This document shows, piece by piece, positions 57,654 through 64,000 of a stretch of 64,000 bases of DNA (the first letter of the stretch is position 1; each line of letters starts with the position of its first letter). A program made the position numbers and the translations under genes. Origin of the DNA: Phytophthora colocasiae (taxonomy: Eukaryota; Oomycota; Peronosporomycetes; Peronosporales; Peronosporaceae); assembly GCA_018806915.1 (NCBI GenBank), contig JAGKQI010000060.1, positions 1 through 64,000 of the forward strand, given 5' to 3'. The notes beneath the pieces were generated by a model. That model made no database searches and was not told the DNA's origin. It saw nothing but the letters and a program-made list of their open reading frames with translations.

Positions 57654-59184
57654 TTAATTTTAGGCGGCTGACAGAAAACCCAAAACAGCCCCAAAACTGT
57701 TTTTTCACACAATCAAAGTGGGCTAACTCAATCACTGTCAAAAGCGAGCAAACTACTGGCCATAGGGACATATCTTTCCTTACGAATTAAGCTGCATGCA
57801 ACAAACTTCGAAGCGTGCAGCTCTACGTTGCCCTGCAATCCATGCGCTGAGTGATCTCGCAGGCATGCAAGAGTGTTGGTAGCTTCCGCTCGAGGAAGCC
57901 CATGCGAGCTTCTGTCTTCGAAATTGGTGGACCAGTAATACTCTCCGGTCAGTGGGTCGTTCATCTCTTCCCTCGCTGTAGCTAGGTAGGTTTTGATGTG
58001 CGCTTTAAGCAGCGCTAAAGCGAAGTTTTCAATCTGGCAGTTACACATGGGGCTGTATGGACCAAGTCGAAGTGCAAGACATGAGATCGCAGCGGGGCTG
58101 TTACGAGCTCCTCTGGTACGAGGAAGTGTGCTGGTGCATTGTCAAACACGATGACGATCTTTCTTGTCCCTATACCGCTCGTGTGATAGATGTTGCTCTC
58201 CTTGATGACCTCATACAGCTCCTCTACGAAGTCGGCGTTGGTTTGCATTTTTTAATGCTGCCTCTTTGCGTCCGGTACGCAACGACACCGTACGCAGAGG
58301 AGACCGGGCGCACTGGATTTGGAGGTTGGCGCCTCTTGACGGCGGTGCATCTTCTCCACGGGCACGCTTTCCCTTCTTTGCACGACCTTTTCGTGCGCTT
58401 GGTGTAACAAGCTAAAATTCGTCTCGTCAAAATACGACGACGAGATCATCACCACGTGCTTGGTGTCTGATCAGCGCTTCCAGCAAACACCTTCCCTCTT
58501 CTCCTTATTTTCACCTCATCTGTGTGTACATGTCGTAGGCTCGAGCGCGCGTCTATTAATCGAATTAGCCAAAGAATATTGAATGTTAATTCAGTCTCAG
58601 CACATGTACATGTTCATAGTAAAGCACACCTGTTTGATTTGGTAAAGAGCATGCCTTTCAGGATGGCGAGAAATGGTAGACTCTGCGATGTCCACACACG
58701 AAATTCATCAAGGACCATGCGTTTCAATGTGGCAAGTGGGAGAAGAACAACACTTCGATCCAGCCACAGCCTCTTAATGTCATGCGCCTTGATCTCGGGG
58801 TCACTTTGGTAGCAGGCGGCCCCCTCGATAGTGGTGAAGCTTTCAACAGCACTGGTCGAGGCTAACAAGTCGCTCCGCTGTGCTCTGTGCAGGAACTCCA
58901 TTATAATGGGCAACAGCACGCCAGTTAAGCCACCGGCGTGGTATGCTTTGAGTGACGCGACGGCGTTCTTCAGGTGTGTGTGGGTCTTGAGGTGGCGGGG
59001 TTTGGGAAGGCATCTGGGTTGTGTAATGTCAGTTGCAGATTGACTTTGTGGTCTCCATTTCGGGCGCATGCGAAGTACTGTACATGTACATGTACGAATG
59101 ATTTGAATGATGATTAGCCCACTTTGATTGTGTGAAAAAACAGTTTTGGGCTGTTTTGGGTTTCTGTCAGCCGCCTAAAATTAA
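57654..59184 (-). mobile_element. Tc1/IS630-like DNA transposon relic
   Basis: Inverted ends of about 72 bp lie at 57654-57726 (TTAATTTTAGGCGGCTGACA...) and 59114-59184, nearly identical apart from single-base gaps. TA occurs at both outer ends. The interior minus strand encodes a decayed DDE transposase. Confidence 0.85.
57728..59069 (-). pseudogene. Tc1/IS630-like transposase (broken)
   Basis: Minus strand. YFDETNFSLL near 58430 carries the first catalytic Asp. IVIVFDNAPAH near 58160 is the diagnostic second Asp motif of the Tc1/mariner-IS630 group. Near 58040-57980 MCNCQIENFALALLKAHIKT corresponds to the PIEN-type third acidic motif. Several frameshifts separate them. The upstream frame (59069-58614) is open but has no clear DNA-binding motif. 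Confidence 0.7.
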
Positions 59185-60957
59185 CCCTATCGTCACCCAG
59201 AGCCATTTCTATATTAAGCAATCCATACTTTATTCAAGTGAAAATAGTTAAACCGTACTTGAAGTAAGGTTTGATATATTAAGTTTCATCAGGTTATTAT
59301 CGTACTTAGCGATTATTTAATTGGTTTTCAGGTTGAAACCTACTTCATGTATGCTTTTGAATGCTGCGTTATGATTCGACAAAAAATAACGAGGCTAGAG
59401 CCACGCTCAACCGCAACATTGGCGCTATAACGACAACATTCTAACACTCAATAGCAGTACCGTGGAAGACGTGGAGGAACCTGGCGACGCCTTCAGATGG
59501 ACACTCGTGGTAGGCAATTGGTCAGGAGACGTTGTTCTCCTTCTGGAAATATGAGCTCTACATGATGCCGCGAGATCTACCGCCGCAAGAAAGCATCCGC
59601 GCGTAGTCCATGCCCATCGACATTGCAGCGCCCCTAAACCGCAGTCCTCCACCATCCGCAACTTGCACCACTTTGTCAATCCTGCCCACCACAATCAAGG
59701 TCTTCTAGCGTATGGATTCATGCACAATTGGATAATAGACTCGATCGTGTAGCTTCCCGAAGTTACACTGTTGCTGAGTTCTCTGCGCCACTTCTCCAAG
59801 CTCAAGAGCTATAATCTCCACCTCAGTTCGTACGCGACTCCAGAGTCTCTGGTGTATGCACTTAATGATAAATTGCTGTTGTGGTGCTGCAGGGCAAGAA
59901 GGAGCGTGATATGTCACACCTAGGATCAAGGAGCTGCATCGTGTGCTGGAGAGTTCCCTGATGGCCTGCGGTAATGATAAAGGTGTGTTCTCTGTAACCT
60001 TGAGGGGCTGCTTTTACGTTTCTTGTAGATACTCACACTTAATCGTTTGATCTTGCCCCACAGAATGTTGGGGCAGTGTCGTGACCTGCTGCCTTATTGT
60101 CAGTAGCGCCAAATGCTTGATCGATACATTGCTGCGTCTAAACGGTTGGAAACCCAGCGGCTATTGGATTAGGTGTGGTATTAGGCGGTGGAGGTGTCGA
60201 AGACGAGCTTTACGGAAGCAGTCCGAGGTGGAGCTTAAGAATTTGCCGAACTATTGGGACCTCCGATCTATTCGATGAGGGAAAGTGCGATCACTGTGTT
60301 GTAGGATGATGAACGTCCGATGAACAGTCAATGGTGTTTATCGAGCTCTTTAGTAAGCTCTCTACAACTCTGATTACACCTTGCTCTCCCTACTACTGTG
60401 CATCTGCCACAAATGCGGTTGTAAAGCGATGCTGGAATGTTTCCAGTGGACCAGTTCATCCAAAAGATTGGAGCTAGAGGGATATATCCTTTTGAATATT
60501 GCAACTACTTTATCGCAACCTACTCGTTTGTTGGTTTCTCACCCTGGCTGGTCAATCCGGCTTTACGGTAAGATGGACATACAAAAATACGATATTTGGT
60601 CCACAAAACGGTGCACTACGCAACGTAATGACACATACAAAAAATACCATATTTGGTCCCACAACCGTATCTAATTATGTAATAGTCAGTGGGTTCACTT
60701 CTGAAGTCGCAGAGCCCGGAGCACGACGGCGATCAGGATCGAAGGAGTTCCAGGATACAGCAAACTGACGGAAAAAGAGTCATCAAGCGCCCGCGTAGAA
60801 CGCTTGATCATCAAGACAACAGTGCAGTAGCCTTGCCCAGCGGTAACGTATTCATTCCTGAATCTGACCGCCGTAATAGCTGAACCAATGTGATCACATA
60901 TATAGCAACATCTCACCACGTCTGTGAGTTTCAAGGAAGCCTGGAAAACGTTACGGC
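59185..60957. other. No recognised gene; a 58-bp-spaced direct repeat
   Basis: Short frames at 59425-59694, 59705-59929 and 60081-60278 have no recognisable product. ACATACAAAAATACGATATT near 60580 recurs as ACATACAAAAAATACCATAT near 60638 with continuing similarity over about 35 bp (TTGGTCC.CACAA). Confidence 0.5.
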
Positions 60958-61645
60958 GTGCTGGTTGGACATCTAAAACCACCCTCTAGGGCGCAGTTTG
61001 GATATACACTATCGCTACGTGTCCATCCAGGAGGCAATCCAAATGGGAAACAAGGAGAAGACTTATTTGTTAAGGTAGAAAACGCTGTTGTGGAGCATTT
61101 TAACGATTTGCCTAGTGGAGATGACGGATTGGATATTGTGAGAACAGCCTCTTGAGGCCCGAGTTGTACAGACGTTCAAGGAACATTGATGCACATGGAA
61201 GTTTAGGCCTTTGCTTGCGTCACTCCCTCCGGCTACAGTTACCGAAGAGAGCGTAGTGCTCCGATGTCTTTCTCAAACAACGCGTGGTGGAAAGATGAGC
61301 GTACGGTTTTGTCCTCCCAAAAAAGCTGTCAGTCATCGAGGACATTGTTATTCAAAGTGACAGAGGGATGTCGAGGATGGGTGAAAATCCACTCCAGCAT
61401 CAGTTCCCGACGCAACATGCTGATCCACAACAGAAATACTGAGAGCGCCATTCTCAGCCCTCTATGCGCGGTGGTGCGCATCCGCCTGTTCAAACCAATG
61501 ATCATGTACGGCTTGTGGATCATTTTTACATCACTTTTGTTCCCATGACATTTGCAAGACTCTCCGATTGCTGGACTCCAGATGGACAGCCAATGCTGGA
61601 TTTTGGAGATGTAACTTCCTATTGCAGCAAGAAATGCCCTACGAA
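60958..61645 (+). other. Degenerate coding-like stretch
   Basis: The open frame at 60958-61155 (GYTLSLRVHPGGNPNGKQGE...) and a second at 61464-61649 (HVRLVDHFYITFVPMTFARL...) look protein-like but are interrupted and unrecognised. A 145-codon minus frame at 61329-61766 competes with them. Confidence 0.25.
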
Positions 61646-62119
61646 ATGAAGTCAGCGAAAGCAGTGAATATTCGCCTCGCATTGCTGCTTTTAAGTATAC
61701 CTTCTGCTTCAACGCTTCGAGTATCGAAACGATCCCCAAGGACGCTCGGGCATCCAAGCCCGCCACACGCTCACTGCATGAAAGCCGAAACAGCTAGCAG
61801 TTCCCAAACCACCAGGAAAACACTCTCAGAACGTGACAATGGCAGCAAACAAAATTCAACGCTTCAACATACAACATCTCGCTCCAGCGGAACTTCAAAA
61901 CCACGGGCAAGATCATTTGAAGGCCAAAACTGCTTGAAGGAAATGCCCCCAAAAGAAAAGAAGCACAACTGCAGTAAACATATCCGAAAGGAATTGTTGT
62001 ATCGGACACAAGAAGTAGCAGCGCAAAGTTTGTTGGCGCAAACGTGGCTTTCACACCTGCGGAGGAGAGGCTGGATGAATCCTCAGCATTATCAGGAGAT
62101 GTTGGCGCAAGTTTTCTGA
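61646..62119 (+). CDS. Hypothetical protein with a signal-peptide-like start
   Basis: The ATG at 61646 opens a 157-aa frame. Its first 22 residues (MKSAKAVNIRLALLLLSIPS...) have a basic n-region and a hydrophobic core with a small-residue cleavage context (PSAS). The remainder is basic and Ser/Thr/Lys-rich with few cysteines. There is no RxLR, LFLAK or elicitin signature. The frame also extends upstream without the signal, and neighbouring frames contain protein-like stretches, so this may be an accident in a decayed gene. Confidence 0.25.
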   Translation: MKSAKAVNIRLALLLLSIPSASTLRVSKRSPRTLGHPSPPHAHCMKAETASSSQTTRKTLSERDNGSKQNSTLQHTTSRSSGTSKPRARSFEGQNCLKEMPPKEKKHNCSKHIRKELLYRTQEVAAQSLLAQTWLSHLRRRGWMNPQHYQEMLAQVF

Positions 62120-62786
62120 TTGGGATTGTTGCTAAGTACTCGGTGCTCAACAAGTCAAATGTAGGGGTGTCGCCCTACCAACGGCTTTGTTTCAGATCCG
62201 ATGGACAAAGCACCGTTTGTTTTTCAAGGCAAAGTTCATGTTCACAACATCGAAAGAAAGTGATGTTTATCGTGGGATAAAAACTATGTGGATATCAAGA
62301 AGAAGAATTTCGGAGTTTGGTGAATCTTGGAGTGCGCTTTGCACTCATGGTCCCGACGTATACAAATATTCCAACGTTGACAAGATGCATTCGATGAGGG
62401 TGGAGGGGAAGAATTTGACTACCGCGAATGGTCTGTGTTTCCGAAACAGAACGAGCTGCATATCGATCTGTGGTCACTGCAGAGGTAGAGAGCGATTTCA
62501 GGGGATGGCATTTTCGCATGAACGGCTACACTTAGGCGAAGTAGGAGGCACCCGGGAATTCTATTTTCACACGCCGATGGATCTACAACGACCAAGCGCT
62601 CTGCGACGCGAGCAAAACACCTTTTTCGGTCAAACCGCAAGCTCAAGCTTTTGCTTTTACCTTTATCACTGTGGAAGGCAAGTTGTCATTTTTTCAAATG
62701 ACTATGCTTCAAAAGCGCCAACCCACCAGCGGCGCGCTATAACACTCGAAGAGGTGATGAAATTCACTTGGTATTCAGTGGTATGA
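62120..62786 (+). pseudogene. Decayed gene of unknown family
   Basis: Coherent-looking protein pieces change frame repeatedly: near 62420-62520 ERAAYRSVVTAEVESDFRGW, near 62545-62600 GGTREFYFHTPMDLQRP, near 62640-62700 FAFTFITVEGKLSFF. I do not recognise the family. The pattern suggests a gene broken by indels on the plus strand. Confidence 0.3.
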
Positions 62787-64000
62787 CGCGGCTTGTAGAC
62801 AAGGGAGAGATCCGAAATTACTTGGTTTTGCATAGCGAAGATGACAATATATTTCCTGGAAGTTCGGAAATCCGACAGGAGTCTGGGAACGAGTGATGAC
62901 ATGGAAGAGATACCTGCATATTCGCAGCAATTTGGCGATTTCGTGGAGATAGTAACAGCAGCCGAATTAAAAACAGAGACCCCGCCGCCAAAATCCGCTC
63001 CCCTCTAATCGCAATGCTGAAGAATCGGAATTGTAGTCGCCACGTTATTCCAGGCAGAAACCAATGTTGCGCTGTTGATGAAGCGAAGTAGCGTTGCGTG
63101 CGAATCGAAATACGCGGAGGCACATGATCGTCTTTAACCGCAAGCAAACCGACCGGGAAGTACCACTTCAGAAAAGCTATACGCTTGCTGTTGTTCTACG
63201 TCGTGGATAGTTCTGGAACTTCTTAAACTCCACTGCGCTAGCGAACTACGCGCCTCGTCCGCTAAGCAACGTTGTTTCCGATGGCGAGATCGATGACTTC
63301 TAGCAGCACTGGGACGGCTAGAGTCTTCGAGACATTAGGACTCACGTTCTTGAAGTCACCAACTCGCTGAAAAGGATCAAGAAGGGTGGTAAATACCGAT
63401 AACTTTATACCTCAAATTGTTTACTTCTCGAGGAGTCTACGAACGATTGGTCTTTACGGCCGAGGCACCGTGCGCGCTTCAAGTAAACACTTCCCAAAGT
63501 TTACTATGATTCTAAGCCAGAGGATGAAAAAGGGGGAAACCACATGAAGCAAGAGTGTGTTTGGAGGAAGCATACTAGTCGCGGCAAGCTGGGTCCGATG
63601 ATGATCTATCGTTAATGTTATTTCAAATGCTGATGACTCTGGAACGACGACAGTGTACCGCCGCATTCGGTAGAGCAAGATCGAGAAGGGCCTTTACAGC
63701 TCAACATGCATCAAAGAGTACAACTCGGCGATGCAGGGGTGTGTGGATCGTCATGACCAAATGCGAGGCCGGTTTCCGTTGCAAACGGTCACACACGTTT
63801 AAAAAGTGGCACAAAAAGCTCGCAAATGGCGATGATAAGATATTGCGCGGTGCAACGCGCCCTACATATGTCATCGGGAAGCCATGGCGTTGGGGAGAAT
63901 CAATCCTGTGGACGATGAAGAAGCTGATGACAACCCTATACCTGGCTGTCGTGACGAACACCAGGTGCGCTTTGTGGCGTAACCTGGTTCGGCGAGATGT
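62787..64000. other. No confidently recognised gene
   Basis: Short frames on both strands. A plus-strand stretch near 63770-64000 (SHTFKKWHKKLANGDDKIL...) reads like protein but is unassigned and runs off the window. Confidence 0.4.

Noticed and set aside
57654..59184. PiggyBac interpretation from TTAA at both ends
   Set aside because: The FDNAPAH motif and the DDE pattern belong to the Tc1/mariner-IS630 group, which duplicates TA; TTAA here is explained by TA plus the terminal bases.
61646..62119. RxLR or Crinkler effector
   Set aside because: No RxLR-EER, LFLAK or HVLVVVP-type motif follows the signal-like segment.

Overview
The window looks like nuclear DNA of an oomycete, most likely a Phytophthora-like (Peronosporales) species. 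It has ATG-started genes with very short GT-AG introns (62-103 nt in the cystathionine beta-synthase gene) or none. It carries many copies of a START-like plus FYVE-like zinc-finger family that I know as expanded in oomycetes. It also has a dense mix of Gypsy and Copia LTR retrotransposons, pogo- and Tc1-type DNA transposons, a MITE and a foldback element. No tRNA, rRNA, CRISPR array or bacterial operon was recognised.

Layout: 1.8-2.9 kb, broken START-FYVE copy (minus). 4.0-15.2 kb, old full-length Gypsy element flanked by a 4-bp target duplication (GTAT), with decayed gag and pol. 17.3-23.2 kb, younger element of the same family (duplication AAAG, nearly identical LTRs) that has lost its pol core. 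23.8-27.5 kb, two intact START-FYVE genes. 27.7-29.2 kb, serine hydroxymethyltransferase (minus). 29.4-37.7 kb, a roughly 440-bp MITE split by a head-to-tail array of six 1.3-kb units. 38.0-39.7 kb, cystathionine beta-synthase. 40.2-41.9 kb, a lipoxygenase with an apparent signal peptide, in three reading frames. 42.0-43.2 kb, broken START-FYVE copy (minus). 43.7-48.8 kb, a minus-strand gag-only Copia element (duplication ATCTA) whose 3' LTR carries a 938-bp foldback element and which also holds a 1.1-kb nested segment. 49.9-54.1 kb, two intact and one broken START-FYVE gene. 54.3-56.2 kb, a pogo-like transposon with introns. 57.0-59.2 kb, a START relic next to a Tc1/IS630-like transposon. 59.2-64 kb, degenerate sequence with no confidently recognised gene.

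The single-copy genes are metabolic. SHMT and CBS both consume serine (one-carbon pool and transsulfuration), and the lipoxygenase would oxidise polyunsaturated fatty acids outside the cell or in the secretory pathway. The START-FYVE proteins are predicted lipid-binding, zinc-finger proteins of unknown role; eight copies (four intact, three frameshifted, one truncated) show recent duplication and decay.

Caution: CBS and the lipoxygenase are broken only by isolated 1-2 base shifts while every catalytic residue is kept. The six array units and the LTR pairs also differ mainly by tiny indels. Some frameshifts may therefore be sequence errors rather than pseudogenisation.
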